A DNA stretch of 64,000 nt from Archangiaceae bacterium. GTDB lineage: Bacteria; Myxococcota; Myxococcia; Myxococcales; Myxococcaceae. The stretch lies in the NCBI GenBank assembly GCA_016714225.1, contig JADJNS010000001.1, positions 62,001 to 126,000 on the forward strand, written 5' to 3'. The notes beneath the pieces are model-generated. The model was not told the origin of the DNA. It was given only the letters and a program-made list of their open reading frames with translations, and searched no databases. Shown here in pieces: positions 53,492-64,000 of this stretch. Position numbers and translations under genes: made by a program. Positions within the stretch are counted from its first letter, which is position 1. Every line of letters starts with the position of its first letter.

Positions 53492-56400
53492 ATGAAGACC
53501 CTTCGAATTCTGACGTTGGCGCTGCTCGCGGCGGGCTGCCCCGGTGAGACCAAGCTGGTGCTGCCCGAGGCTCCGCAGATCGACAAGTTCACCGCCACGC
53601 CCGCCAGCGTGGCCAAGGGCGGCATGGTCACCCTCGAGTGGGCGAGCCGCAACGGCGAGGTCGAGATTCTCGACGTGGCCGCCAACGCGCCCGTCGCGGG
53701 CGTCGACAAGGCGACCCACTCGGGCTCGGTGATGGTGAAGGTCGATGCGCAGACGGTGTTCGTGCTGAACGTCACCAACTCGCGCGGCGTGAAGGTCACC
53801 GCCTCGGCCTCGGTGCAGCTCGAAGGCGCCGGCCAGCAGGTGCTGTTCGCCGCGCTGCCCACCACCATCGCCTCGGGCGCCAGCTCGACGCTGGTGTGGA
53901 ACGCGCCCGGTGCCCACGGCCTGACCATCACTCCGATGGGCGGCACGCGGCTCGACCTGAACGGTCAGCTCGAGACCGGCAGCCTCGAGGTGAAGCCGGC
54001 GAGCTCGACCGTCTATACGCTCGACGCCGACGGCACGACCAAGACCGTCACCGTGACCGTCGGTCAGGCGCTGGTTTCGTTCACCGCCTCGAAGAGCCTG
54101 GCCAGCGCCGGCGAGATGGTGACGCTGTCGTGGAAGACGCTCAACGCCACCAAGGTGACGGTGAGCCAGCCCGGCAAGGGCGTGCTGGTCACCGAGACCG
54201 ACGCGGCCAAGGTCGCCGACGGCAGCGCCACCGACACGCTCGCGGCCTACGCCGACGGCAGCGTGGTGCCCTACGTCATCTCGGTCGAAGGCGCGCGGCC
54301 CGCGCTCAGCCAGACCGTCAACGTGGTGGTGGGCAAGCTCCCCGCGGTGGTGAGCTTCACCGGCCCCGCCTTCGCAAAGCTCGGCGCCAACTTCACGCTC
54401 AGCTGGACCACGCAGAACGCCGACTCGGTCGAGCTCTCGAGGGGCGGCACGGTCTTCTACCGCTCGCTCAGCGCGGCCGAGGCGGCGGCGGGCAGCCTGC
54501 AGCTGCCGACTCCGGCGATGCGCACCGACTACACGCTGACGGCGGTGAACACCCGCGCCGGCACGCGCGCCACCAAGACCCTGACCCAGGACGTGGTCGG
54601 CCCGGCGAGCGTCACCACCTTCACCGCGCTGCCCGCGACCGTGCCCACCGGCGGCACCGCGGTCACGCTGACGTGGAACGTGCCCAACGCCCGCCACGTG
54701 CGCATCACCGACTCTGACGGTGTCACGGTGGCGAGCGCCCGCGGGGCCACCGCCGAGACCGGCACGCAGCTGGCGTACCCGAACGGCAACACCACCTACT
54801 CGCTCACCGCCGACAACACGCTCGACCCCGCGGTGACCGCCACCGCGATGGTGACGGTGACCACGCCCGCGGCGTTCGGCGCGAGCGGCGCGCTGTTCGC
54901 CGGCATTCCCTTCGACCTGAGCTGGTCGGTGGGCGGCCCCGCGCCGGTGCAGGGCGTCTACGGCCCGGCCAACGTGGTGCTGAACGGAAGCTCGACCGGC
55001 TTCGTCGACATCTCCACCACCGGCACGAAGCTGAATTTCAGCAGCGCTGATGACGCGACGCTCGCGTTCACCCCGCCGGACTTCGAGACCTTCCTCTGGG
55101 GCACGCGCGTCAGCGGTGCCTTCACCGCCTCGACCAACGGCTTCATCGCGCTGGTGCCGAGCGCGTCGAGCCGCGCCACCACCCTCGCGCTGCCCAACGC
55201 CACCGTCGAGCGCAACTTCCTCGCCGCGTACTGGGCCGACCTCGCCCTCGCGGGCGGCGCGGTGTACTGGCAGGTCATCAACGAAGCTCCCGAGCGCACC
55301 CTGGTGGTGCAGTACGACCACGTGACCGCGAAGGCCGCGGCCGGCTCGGACCTGGTGTTCGAAATCAAGGTGCACCAGAGCGGCCAGGTCACCTACGAAT
55401 ACAAGCAGCTCAACGGCTCGGTGATGCCGGTCGTCGGAGTGCAGGGCGCCGCGAACGTGGCCCTGGTCGGCCCGCTGCCCACCGCGGGCTCGAGCCTGAC
55501 CTTCGCAGGTCCGCTGACGTCTCCCATCACCACCAGCCTGCAAGCGGCCGACCCCATCAGCGGCTTCATCAAGCTGACCAACGGGTACCTGCACGTGAAG
55601 TTCACTCCGACCACCTTCGTGGCTCCGGGGCAGCTGGGCATCAGCGAGGCGATGTACAGCCCCAACCCCGCCATCGCGACCACCGGTGAGTGGTTCGAGG
55701 TGAGCAACCGCTCGGCGGCGACCATCGACCTCGCCGGGTGGACGGTCGACTTCGGCGGCTCGGTGCTGGTCATCGACGCCGGCCTGCCCCTCGCGCCGGG
55801 TGCCTCGGTCATTCTCGGCCAGACCGAGCAAGATGCGGGCAACGACAACGTGGCGACCAACTTCGTCTACGGCCCGCAGCTGTCGATGGCCGACAACGCC
55901 GGCACGCTCGCGCTGTTCCTCGGGCCGTACCGCTCGACGGTGAGCTGGAACGCGGCCGACGGCGGCAGCGGCGGTGTCGGCGTCTCGGTGCAGGGAGACC
56001 CGCAGAACCACCTGGTCTCGACCGACACCAGCACCACCCCTCCGCACGGCATCACCTGCGCCTCGAAGACGCCGTTCGGCACCCAGAGCCCGCAGCAGCA
56101 GGGCAGCCCCGGCACCTTCGCGTCGTGCATCATGAAGCTGAGCTCGATTCCGGTCAGCTACCTCAACATCGCTGACGCGGGCACGCCGCTGTTCACCAGC
56201 TTCGACTCGACCATCGCGAACGTCGACATCTCGTCGGCCCCGTTTCCCTACCAGGGCGCGCCGGTCACTTCGCTGTCGGTGTCGACGAACGGCTTCGTCG
56301 CGCTGAAGCCCACGACGGCGGTCGGAACCGCGAACAAGTCGGTACCCTCGACCACGGCCCCGACGGGCAGCGTTCTCGCCATCTTCTGGGATGACCTCGA

Positions 56401-56737
56401 CTCACCCGACGACGGCCCCATCTCCAACGTGTTCTCGAAGCGCGTGGCCGCGGGCGAAGACCCCGCGAACCCTGGCGCGCATTGGATTATTCAGTGGCAT
56501 CACTACACGCACTGGCTCGAATCACCGGTCGATGACCTGAACTTCCAGGTGAAGCTCTTCGACACCGGCGTCATCGAGTACCACTACGGGAGCATGACCA
56601 GCGGCTCGAGCAACAACTACGCAGCCGGGACCAGCGCCAGCGTCTGGCTCGAGGCACCGAGCGGCCTCGCGGCCCTCACGCTCGGCGTCAACAAGGCCGT
56701 CATCGCCCCCAACACCGCCTACCGCTTCACGCCTTGA
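53492..56737 (+). CDS. Giant Ig-like/NIDO-like/lamin-tail-like lipoprotein 2, intact
   Basis: A 1081-residue intact paralog, 8 bp after the first. Lipobox in LTLALLAAGCPGETK. Ig-like repeats begin IDKFTATPASVAKGGMVTLE, VSFTASKSLASAGEMVTLSW, VVSFTGPAFAKLGANFTLSW and VTTFTALPATVPTGGTAVTL. Then come NIDO-like module 1 (TASTNGFIALVPSASS, AAYWADLALAGGAVYWQVIN, VHQSGQVTYEYKQLNG), a lamin-tail-like domain (GISEAMYSPNPAIATTGEWF, TIDLAGWTVDFGGSVLVIDA, LAPGASVILGQTEQDAG) and NIDO-like module 2 (STNGFVALKPTTAVG, LAIFWDDLDSPDDGPI, YHYGSMTSGSSNNYA). It shows what the broken neighbours should look like. Confidence 0.85.
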   Translation: MKTLRILTLALLAAGCPGETKLVLPEAPQIDKFTATPASVAKGGMVTLEWASRNGEVEILDVAANAPVAGVDKATHSGSVMVKVDAQTVFVLNVTNSRGVKVTASASVQLEGAGQQVLFAALPTTIASGASSTLVWNAPGAHGLTITPMGGTRLDLNGQLETGSLEVKPASSTVYTLDADGTTKTVTVTVGQALVSFTASKSLASAGEMVTLSWKTLNATKVTVSQPGKGVLVTETDAAKVADGSATDTLAAYADGSVVPYVISVEGARPALSQTVNVVVGKLPAVVSFTGPAFAKLGANFTLSWTTQNADSVELSRGGTVFYRSLSAAEAAAGSLQLPTPAMRTDYTLTAVNTRAGTRATKTLTQDVVGPASVTTFTALPATVPTGGTAVTLTWNVPNARHVRITDSDGVTVASARGATAETGTQLAYPNGNTTYSLTADNTLDPAVTATAMVTVTTPAAFGASGALFAGIPFDLSWSVGGPAPVQGVYGPANVVLNGSSTGFVDISTTGTKLNFSSADDATLAFTPPDFETFLWGTRVSGAFTASTNGFIALVPSASSRATTLALPNATVERNFLAAYWADLALAGGAVYWQVINEAPERTLVVQYDHVTAKAAAGSDLVFEIKVHQSGQVTYEYKQLNGSVMPVVGVQGAANVALVGPLPTAGSSLTFAGPLTSPITTSLQAADPISGFIKLTNGYLHVKFTPTTFVAPGQLGISEAMYSPNPAIATTGEWFEVSNRSAATIDLAGWTVDFGGSVLVIDAGLPLAPGASVILGQTEQDAGNDNVATNFVYGPQLSMADNAGTLALFLGPYRSTVSWNAADGGSGGVGVSVQGDPQNHLVSTDTSTTPPHGITCASKTPFGTQSPQQQGSPGTFASCIMKLSSIPVSYLNIADAGTPLFTSFDSTIANVDISSAPFPYQGAPVTSLSVSTNGFVALKPTTAVGTANKSVPSTTAPTGSVLAIFWDDLDSPDDGPISNVFSKRVAAGEDPANPGAHWIIQWHHYTHWLESPVDDLNFQVKLFDTGVIEYHYGSMTSGSSNNYAAGTSASVWLEAPSGLAALTLGVNKAVIAPNTAYRFTP

Positions 56738-56748
56738 GGAACTCACCC

Positions 56749-59700
56749 ATGAGAGCCCATCGACTCGTCCTGGCTTTTGCGTTCGCGCTGGTCGCCTGCA
56801 CCACGAAGCCGCCCACCATGGTCGACCCGCCTCCGCCGGGCGTGGTGAAGGGCTTCACCGCCTCTCCGGCCATGGTCGCCAAGGCCGGAGACCTGGTGAC
56901 GCTCAGCTGGGAGACCCAAGACGCCACCAGCGTCATGCTCGAGCAGATCGGCAAGGGCCAGGTGGAAATCGACCACGCCATGCCGAGCGGCACCGTGCAG
57001 GTCGCGGTGAACGCCGAGACGACCTTCCTGCTCACCGCCATCGGCGAAGGCGGCACCGACTCGGCGCTGCAGCACGTGACCGTCTCCGGCGGGGGCGGGG
57101 CACTGCTCTTCCAGGCGTCGCCCACGACGCTCGAGGCCGGCAAGCCCACCACCCTGCTGTGGAACGCGCCGGGCGCCAGCCAGGTCACCATCAAGGACGC
57201 GAGCGGCACCGCGCTCGACCTCGGCGGCCAGAAGGAAAGTGGCTCCATCATCGTCGCGCCCACCAGCTCGACCCACTACGACCTCGACGCCGACGGCCGC
57301 ACCGCGCGCGTCGACGTCATCGTGCTGCCGGCGATTCTCGCGTTCACCGCCGCGCCGTCGCCGATGCCGGGTCAGCCCATCTCGGTCAGCTGGCGCACCG
57401 TGGGCGGCACCAAGGTCAGCATCACCCGCGCCGGAGCCAGCACGCCGGTGCACGTCGAGACCGACGCAGGGCGCGTCGCCAACGGCACCTACTCGGACGA
57501 CGTGGGCACCTGCCCATCGACGGGGTGGTCGACTACCAGCTCGACCTCGAGTCGGGCGCCACCCACCTCACCGCGAACCTCACCGTTCGCATCGGCGGCG
57601 CGCTGAAGATTGCCCGCTTCACCACCCCCGGCTACGTGCGCACCGGGCTGCCCTACCTGGTCTCGTGGGCGACCACCGGTGTCACGTATCTCGAGCTGCG
57701 CGTCGACGGAGCGTTGGTCTACGTCGCTCCCGACCTCGCCACCGCAGCCGGTGGCTCGACCCTGCTCCCCGCCATCTCCACCAACACCGCGCAGGTGCAG
57801 GTGCTGGTGCGCAACAACCGCGGCGGCGAGCTCACCGAGCTGCGCAGCGTCGAGCTGGTCGGCAGAACGGCCTTCGTGAGCTTCACTGCCGACAAGACCT
57901 CCATCGCGCAGGGCGGCGAGGCGGTGCAGCTGAGCTGGAGCGTCACCAACGCCCGCAACGTGCGCATCGTGCAGACCGGCGTGGGCGCAGTGCACGCCTC
58001 GAGCGGGCACGTCGACACCGGCAGCGCCACCATCTACCCGAACCGTGCGAGCTCGGTGTTCAGGCTGGTCGCCGACAACGGAGCGGGCGACACCGTGTCG
58101 TCTCCGCCGCTGACGGTCACCGTCGGTGCGCCGGGCGGCCTCACCTTCGAGAGCCTGCTGCCGGTGGGCGCTACCGCGAAGGCGACCGGTCACACCGTGC
58201 TGGGTGGGGCCGAGGTGTATGGCCTGCCCCAGGTGGTGAAGAACGCGCCGGGTGAGGCCTTCATCGACATCTCGGTGAGCGGGCAGCCGGCGGTTCACAC
58301 CGAGGACTACACCGCGGGCCTCTCGCCGCTCGGTGAGACCTTCGATACCCGCATCTTCGGGCGCCGCGTGTCGGCCGACAGCATCTCCATCTCACCCGAT
58401 GGCTGGTTTTTCTTCAGCCCGACCCTCTTCACCGGGCCGCTGTTTCCGACGACGGCGTTCGGCACCGAGACTCGGCCCCTCGCGCTCGTGCCGTTCTACG
58501 GAGACCTCTATGCGACCGCCGGGGTGAGCGAGATTTATCAGCGTCTCGACACCGTCAACGGCGAGCGCCGGCTCATCGTCCAGTGGACGAACATGAGCAA
58601 GTTCGACACGCGTCCTGGCGCGAACCCTCCCGCGATTTCGCACTTCACCTTCCAGGTGCAAATCACCAGCGGAGGCAAGGTGGTCTTCGCGTACCAGACC
58701 GTCGACTTCGGCTCGGACACCTTGACGCCCGCGGCCGGCGTGGTGAGTGCGGCCCAGACCGAGACCCTCGCCACGACGACGGCTCCGCAGACCGGTGACA
58801 CGTTCACGTTCTTCGGGCTCGCCCAGCTGCCGGCGAACCTCAAGGTCGAGGCCGTGCCGTACGCCGCGCGCGTGGCGGTCGGCGCGGCGTTCGTCGACAT
58901 CGACGCTGACGCTCGGCTGCTGCCGGGCCAGCTCGCCATCACCGAGCTGAACCCGCGCCCCGCAGCCGGTGTCACCAACGGAGAATGGGTCGAGCTCACC
59001 AACTTCAGCGCATTGCCCATCAACCTGAAGGGCTGGACCCTGAGCTCGGGCAGCGCGACCCACGCCATCACCACCGACGTGATGCTGGCGCCGAACAGCG
59101 TCTCGGTGCTCGCCCAGGCCGCCGACCTCGGTGACCCGACTGCGGGTCTGAACGCGACCTACGTCTACCCGGCGACGTTCGCGATGGCCGACACGTCGGG
59201 CACCTTCTCGTTGATGTACGGCACGGCCACCTACGAGTCGGTGTCGTGGGACGCGACCAGCCAGACCGGCGCGGGCATCTCGGTGCGGGCCGACCGGCTC
59301 AAGTCGAACGTGCTCTACGCGTCGACTCCGGCGTGCCTTCCGGAGCGACCACCGGCACGCCGTGACGTTCGTGACCGGTACGCCCGGTCAGACGCAGGCT
59401 AAAGGGCGGCCTTCCCCTACACGGCGAGCCAGCTGCCGGCGGGCAACTTCGAGCCCATCGCAGGCACCGGCACGATGATCAACGCTTTCGCCGACAGCGC
59501 CGTGACTGCGACGCTGAGCAGCCCGATTCAGTACTTCGGCATGATGTCGACGGCCATCACGGTGAGTCGAACAGCGCGCCGAGCGACGACCGTCACCAGG
59601 GCCACCGCGGCCACCAACAAGTCGGCGCCCAGCACCACCGCGCCGGTGGGCACCATCGCGCCTTTCTGAGACGACCTCACCGCGACGCCCCGGCACCGGC

Positions 59701-60024
59701 ATAGGCTGGTACTGGCAGGCGAAAGACCCCGATGGAGCTCCGGCGAACGGCGACGAGTACACCATCGTCTCGTGGGAGGGCTACAAGACCGTCTCGTCCG
59801 CCACCGGGCTGCTCAACTTCCAGGTGAAGTTCTTCGCCAACGGCAACATCGAGTACCACTACGGCACGATGACGCCCGGCACGACCGGCACCGCGCACCA
59901 GGGCTCTGGGGCCACCACCTGGCTCGAAGACCCGACCGGCAAGCAGGCGCTGGCGGTGAACGTGAACTCGCTCACGCCCGGCATCGCGCCGAGCTCGGCG
60001 TGGCGCTTCACCTACGCGCCTTAG
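56749..60024 (+). CDS. Giant Ig-like/NIDO-like/lamin-tail-like lipoprotein 3, frameshifted
   Basis: Third paralog, 11 bp after the second. Lipobox in AFAFALVACTTKPP. Ig-like repeats (VKGFTASPAMVAKAGDLVTL, FTAAPSPMPGQPISVSWRTV, VSFTADKTSIAQGGEAVQLS), NIDO-like module 1 (ISISPDGWFFFSPTLF, VPFYGDLYATAGVSEIYQRL, VFAYQTVDFGSDTLTP), a lamin-tail-like domain (AITELNPRPAAGVTNGEWVE, NLKGWTLSSGSATHAITTDV) and a C-terminal module (VKFFANGNIEYHYGTM) ending AWRFTYAP at 60024. Frame changes near 57515, 59335-59400 and 59570-59770, with in-frame stops at 59400-59402 and about 59667. Start ATG 56749. Confidence 0.75.
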
Positions 60025-60053
60025 GCAGCACTCCGTTACCGGTTCGCTAACGC

Positions 60054-60081
60054 GCGGCGCGCTCTGATCAGGGCGCGCCGC
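60054..60081 (+). terminator. GC-rich hairpin after the lipoprotein cluster
   Basis: GCGGCGCGC (60054-60062) and GCGCGCCGC (60073-60081) form a perfect 9-bp stem with a 10-nt loop, 30 bp after the stop of lipoprotein 3. Only TTT follows within 10 nt on the plus strand, so it is a weak candidate for plus-strand termination. Confidence 0.45.
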
Positions 60082-60117
60082 GGTCGTTTGTGCGCCTGAG
60101 ATGCTCCGGTAGCCCGC

Positions 60118-60162
60118 AAAAAAGAAGGCGCTCGGTCTCATTGTCAGAGACGAAGCGCCTTC
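60118..60162 (-). terminator. Strong intrinsic terminator on the minus strand
   Basis: Read on the minus strand: GAAGGCGCT...GAGAC...GTCTC...AGCGCCTTC, then six T residues. A 9-bp GC-rich outer stem plus a 5-bp inner stem with a 7-nt loop and an immediate U6 tract are textbook for a rho-independent terminator. It ends the short minus-strand unit holding the 14-residue ORF. Confidence 0.8.
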
Positions 60163-60181
60163 TCCGGGAACCTCCGCGGAA

Positions 60182-60226
60182 TCAAACCAACGCCGCGGAG
60201 GTGGTCGCCGAATTACGTTTGTTCAT
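60182..60226 (-). CDS. 14-residue leader-peptide-like ORF
   Basis: Minus-strand ORF encoding MNKRNSATTSAALV then TGA. It has the best Shine-Dalgarno sequence in the window, AAGGAGGTG (60236-60244), 9 nt before the ATG. The SD arm GGAGGTGGT can pair with ACCACCTCC inside the ORF, and that same segment (with GCGG) can instead pair with CCGCGGAGG after the stop (60171-60179). A strong terminator follows at once. These mutually exclusive hairpins resemble attenuator or leader-peptide control. No gene lies downstream on the minus strand, so it may be a self-contained sRNA or small-peptide unit. Expression is not proven. Confidence 0.5.
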   Translation of the reverse strand: MNKRNSATTSAALV

Positions 60227-60275
60227 TGTTGGCACCACCTCCTTTCTTGCCTCTGAACAGCCGAGGACGAACTGC

Positions 60276-60303
60276 ATTCTCGCCAGTCTGCGGCGAACCG
60301 CAA
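60276..60303 (-). promoter_or_regulatory. Candidate promoter for the minus-strand leader unit
   Basis: Minus strand: TTGCGG (60303-60298) and GAGAAT (60281-60276), 16-bp spacer, about 35 bp upstream of the AAGGAGGTG ribosome-binding site. Partial matches to sigma-70 boxes; low confidence. Confidence 0.3.
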
Positions 60304-60373
60304 GAGTGCCACCGCACCTACCCATCGACGACCCACGGTGAACGCGTCAGAGCCGCTATATTCCCGGCGACCG

Positions 60374-62097
<1,724 letters not shown>

Positions 62098-62145
62098 ACG
62101 CCGTGACTTGATCGATTCTGGGGGCTGGCGAACACAGAGAACCGA

Positions 62146-62766
62146 GTGAGCGCCGCCCTGCCCATGAGCGACCCGACCGCCCGTAAGTCCGCGGGACTGC
62201 TCGAGCTCGCCGAGCGCGCGGCCCGGGGCGACACCGCCGCCACCGGCGCGCTGCTCAAGGCCCTGGCGCCGCAGATGATTCGCACCGTGCACGCGCTGCT
62301 CGGCCCGACCCACGCCGACGCCGACGATGTGGTGCAACAAGCGATGATTGCGCTGGTGCAGGCGCTGCCGCAGTTCCGCGGAGAGTGCAGCCCGCAGCAC
62401 TACGCCTCGCGCATCGTGGCGCGCATGGTGGTCTCGAACAAGCGCCGCTCGAATTTCCGCAACGACCGGCGCGACGACGAGACCGACGTCGACGCGGTGC
62501 AGTCGGGCGCCACCTCGCAGCACGACGCGTTCGCCGCCGAGCGCCGCCGCGAATTGGTGCGCGAGCTGATGACCCACCTGCCCGAAGAGCAGGCCGAGAC
62601 CTTCGCGATGCGCGTCGGCCTGGGCTTCTCGCTGCCCGAGGTCGCCGCCGCCACCGGCGTGCCGCTCAACACCGTGCGCAGCCGCGTGCGCCTGGCGAAA
62701 GAGGCGCTGCGCAAGCGCATCGACGCCGACCCCGCGATGCTCGAGATGCTCGGAGGTGACGCGTGA
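62146..62766 (+). CDS. ECF-type RNA polymerase sigma factor
   Basis: A 206-residue sigma factor from GTG 62146 (ATG 62164 is an alternative). Region 2: ALLKALAPQMIRTVHALLG, ADADDVVQQAMIALVQALPQ, RGECSPQHYASRIVARMVVS. Region 4: HLPEEQAETFAMRVGLGFSL, PEVAAATGVPLNTVRSRVRL, AKEALRKRI, with the helix-turn-helix that reads -35 elements. It overlaps the anti-sigma gene by 4 bp (GTGA), so the two are made together. The charged linker (NDRRDDETDVDAVQSG) between regions 2 and 4 is typical of ECF factors. Confidence 0.9.
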   Translation: MSAALPMSDPTARKSAGLLELAERAARGDTAATGALLKALAPQMIRTVHALLGPTHADADDVVQQAMIALVQALPQFRGECSPQHYASRIVARMVVSNKRRSNFRNDRRDDETDVDAVQSGATSQHDAFAAERRRELVRELMTHLPEEQAETFAMRVGLGFSLPEVAAATGVPLNTVRSRVRLAKEALRKRIDADPAMLEMLGGDA

Positions 62767-63677
62767 GCGCGCTCGACCTGCACCCCGAAGAGCTGCTCGA
62801 CAAGGCCGCCGCCGGCTCGCTGTCCGACTCCGAGCGCGTGTGGCTCGACCAGCACCTCGCGCAGTGCTCGGTGTGCCGCTTCGAGCAGGCCGCGCGCGCC
62901 GACTTCGCCGCCGCTGCCGCTCCGGTGGCCGACGTGCAGGTCGACGACCTGGTGGCGCGCGCGCTCGCCGGCATGCCCACCGCGGCCCCGGCCTTCACCG
63001 GCCGACGTTCGGGCTCGCTGCGCTTCGTCGCCGCCGCCGCGGTGGCGATGTTCGCCGTGGGCAGCTTCGCCGCGGTCTTCACCGGCGCGCTGCCGCGCTT
63101 CATCGAGAAGCTGGTGACGCCGGTCGCGGTGCCCGCTCCGGCTCCGACTCCGGTCAGCTCGCGCCCGGTGCAGCAGGTGGCGCCGAAGCCGGTCGAGGTC
63201 GAAGAGGTCACTCCGGCCGAGCCGATTCCCGACCCGGTCGAGCCTGCTCCGGCTCCGGCGCGGGCGGTGGTGGGGCCCAAGCGGGTGGGCCCGCACCGCG
63301 CGGCGCTCGACGCGGCCGGGCTGTTTCAGGCGGGCAACGCGGCGCGCATTCGCGGCGACCGCGCCGAGGCGGCGCTGCGCTACGGCGAGCTCTTGCGGCA
63401 GTTCTCGTCTTCCGACGAGGCGCGGCTCACCCACGCGATGTTCGGCCGCATGCTGCTCGACAGCGGCGACGTGCGCGGCGCGCTCGCGCAGCTCGACGCG
63501 TACCTCGAGCTCGGCGACCCCACCCTGCGCGAAGAGGCGATGAGCGCCCGCGCCCGCGCCCTTGCGCTGCTCGGCCGGACGGGCGAAGAGGCCGCGGCGT
63601 GGCGCGCGCTGCTCGAGCAGTACCCCGACTCGGTTCACGCAGAGCGCGCTGCAGCGCGGCTGCGCGAGCTGCGGTGA
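62763..63677 (+). CDS. Membrane anti-sigma factor with TPR-like C-terminus
   Basis: A 304-residue protein. A cytoplasmic zf-HC2 domain comes first (H31-x3-C35-x2-C38 in DQHLAQCSVCRF), then a membrane helix (FVAAAAVAMFAVGSFAAVF, about residues 88-108), a Pro-rich periplasmic spacer (VPAPAPTPVSSRPVQQVAPK) and a C-terminal TPR-like region (DRAEAALRYGELLRQFSSSD, AHAMFGRMLLDSGDVRGALA-type repeats). It should hold the upstream sigma factor at the membrane; the periplasmic TPR part may sense partners or envelope state. GTG 62763 overlaps the sigma stop. Confidence 0.85.
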   Translation: MSALDLHPEELLDKAAAGSLSDSERVWLDQHLAQCSVCRFEQAARADFAAAAAPVADVQVDDLVARALAGMPTAAPAFTGRRSGSLRFVAAAAVAMFAVGSFAAVFTGALPRFIEKLVTPVAVPAPAPTPVSSRPVQQVAPKPVEVEEVTPAEPIPDPVEPAPAPARAVVGPKRVGPHRAALDAAGLFQAGNAARIRGDRAEAALRYGELLRQFSSSDEARLTHAMFGRMLLDSGDVRGALAQLDAYLELGDPTLREEAMSARARALALLGRTGEEAAAWRALLEQYPDSVHAERAAARLRELR

Positions 63678-63694
63678 GCCCTCTCAAGACCGCG

Positions 63695-63864
63695 CACCCT
63701 GAGCGGAGCGCGAAGCGCGGAGTCGAATGGGTGCACTCCGCCTGGAACGCACTCACGTCGGCAACTGCATGCTTCAAGCAGCAGGGCGTGTGCACCTCTA
63801 CGAGGGAGTATCTGCGCCTGCGCCTTCGGCGAGCGATGGCACCCTTCGACTTCGCTCAGGGTGC
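63695..63864 (+). repeat. MITE-like dispersed repeat, copy C
   Basis: CACCCTGAGCGGAGCGCGAA and GAGTCGAATGGGTGC at the left; CTGCATGCTTCAAGCAGCAG and GAGGGAGTATCTGCG in the middle; CACCCTTCGACTTCGCTCAG and GGTG at the right. Left and right ends are inverted repeats. The family matches 34603-34780 and 42750-42930. Its right end supplies the apparent start codon of the last gene. Confidence 0.75.
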
Positions 63865-64000
63865 TCGGCTTCTCGTGGGAGTGCTCCTCCTTCTCTGTAC
63901 CCCCGCCTTCGCCGAGAAGACGCGGGTGACGCTGGTCTCGACGGGCGACGACGCGCGCGCCGAAGTCTTTCAGGCGTCGCTCGCCGAGCTGCTCGCGCGG
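63836..64000 (+). CDS. N-terminal part of a secreted protein, truncated by window end
   Basis: Fifty-five codons are open to the window edge. A signal peptide is clear (LLVGVLLLLCTPAFAEKTRV), followed by TLVSTGDDARAEVFQASLAE. The first in-frame ATG (63836) lies inside the right end of the MITE-like repeat and would give MAPFDFAQGARL before the signal; GTG 63875, directly at the hydrophobic core, is an alternative that leaves the repeat outside the gene. Too little remains to name a family. Confidence 0.6.
   Translation, partial: MAPFDFAQGARLLVGVLLLLCTPAFAEKTRVTLVSTGDDARAEVFQASLAELLAR

Noticed and set aside
60230..60247. CCACCTCCTTTCT on the plus strand resembles the anti-Shine-Dalgarno end of 16S rRNA.
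   Set aside because: No 16S sequence precedes it; it is simply the complement of the strong ribosome-binding site of the minus-strand 14-residue ORF.

Overview
The window is about 64 kb of very GC-rich DNA with dense, often overlapping genes on both strands. It reads as a chromosome segment of a member of the Myxococcota (myxobacteria or relatives). Supporting signs are a MYXO-CTERM type C-terminus (43373-44821), an AgmX/GltJ-like GYF protein (24095-25444), many lipoproteins with Asp-Ala-Gly or Gly-rich linkers, a Ser/Thr kinase with a zinc-ribbon N-terminus, two ECF sigma/zinc-finger anti-sigma pairs and frequent 4-bp GTGA/ATGA gene overlaps. No rRNA, tRNA, CRISPR array or phage was seen.

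Layout. 0-2 kb: end of an ECF sigma gene, a zf-HC2 anti-sigma protein and an RlmN-family radical SAM methyltransferase. 2-5 kb: a 770-bp repeat-bearing gap, two lipoproteins and an SRPBCC protein. 5-9.2 kb: a Family 2A encapsulin operon (shell protein, cysteine desulfurase cargo with a long low-complexity N-terminus, rhodanese-XRE-cupin fusion), the most notable system here. 9.2-13.7 kb: a lipoprotein, a BchE-like B12/radical SAM protein, and a GalE plus glycosyltransferase pair. 13.8-16.5 kb: a tight five-gene operon with a zeta-toxin-like P-loop protein, a cNMP-binding protein, two coiled-coil proteins and a membrane protein. 16.5-31 kb: envelope proteins, a degenerate 5'-nucleotidase-like lipoprotein, a TPR protein, an aspartic protease coupled to a polytopic membrane protein, the GYF protein, two flavoproteins, a DoxX protein and a zinc-ribbon SDR. 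31-36 kb: a TonB-dependent receptor with its own TonB-C-like domain, a partner lipoprotein, a histidine kinase and a STAS-like partner. 36-44.8 kb: aldehyde dehydrogenase, 2OG oxygenase, methyltransferase, membrane-fused spermidine synthase-like protein, group II truncated haemoglobin and the MYXO-CTERM protein. 45-50 kb: five genes, nearly all broken by small indels. 50-60 kb: three tandem giant lipoproteins with Ig-like, NIDO-like and lamin-tail-like modules. 60-64 kb: a small divergent leader-peptide/attenuator-like unit, a Ser/Thr kinase, an ECF sigma/anti-sigma pair and a truncated secreted protein.

Three dispersed repeat families occur between and inside genes: a palindromic element with the core TTCGTCG-CCCG-CGACGAA, a MITE-like element of about 170-185 bp with CACCCTGA...GTCGAATGGGTG ends, and a C-rich REP (CCCTCACCCC...) found inside the encapsulin cargo linker and at the 3' end of the BchE-like gene. 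Many frameshifts, mostly consistent with 1-nt losses in GC-rich or homopolymer sequence and densest at 45-53 kb, suggest residual assembly error. Affected genes are annotated as single loci with the shifts described. All functions are inferred by reading the sequence; no database search was run.
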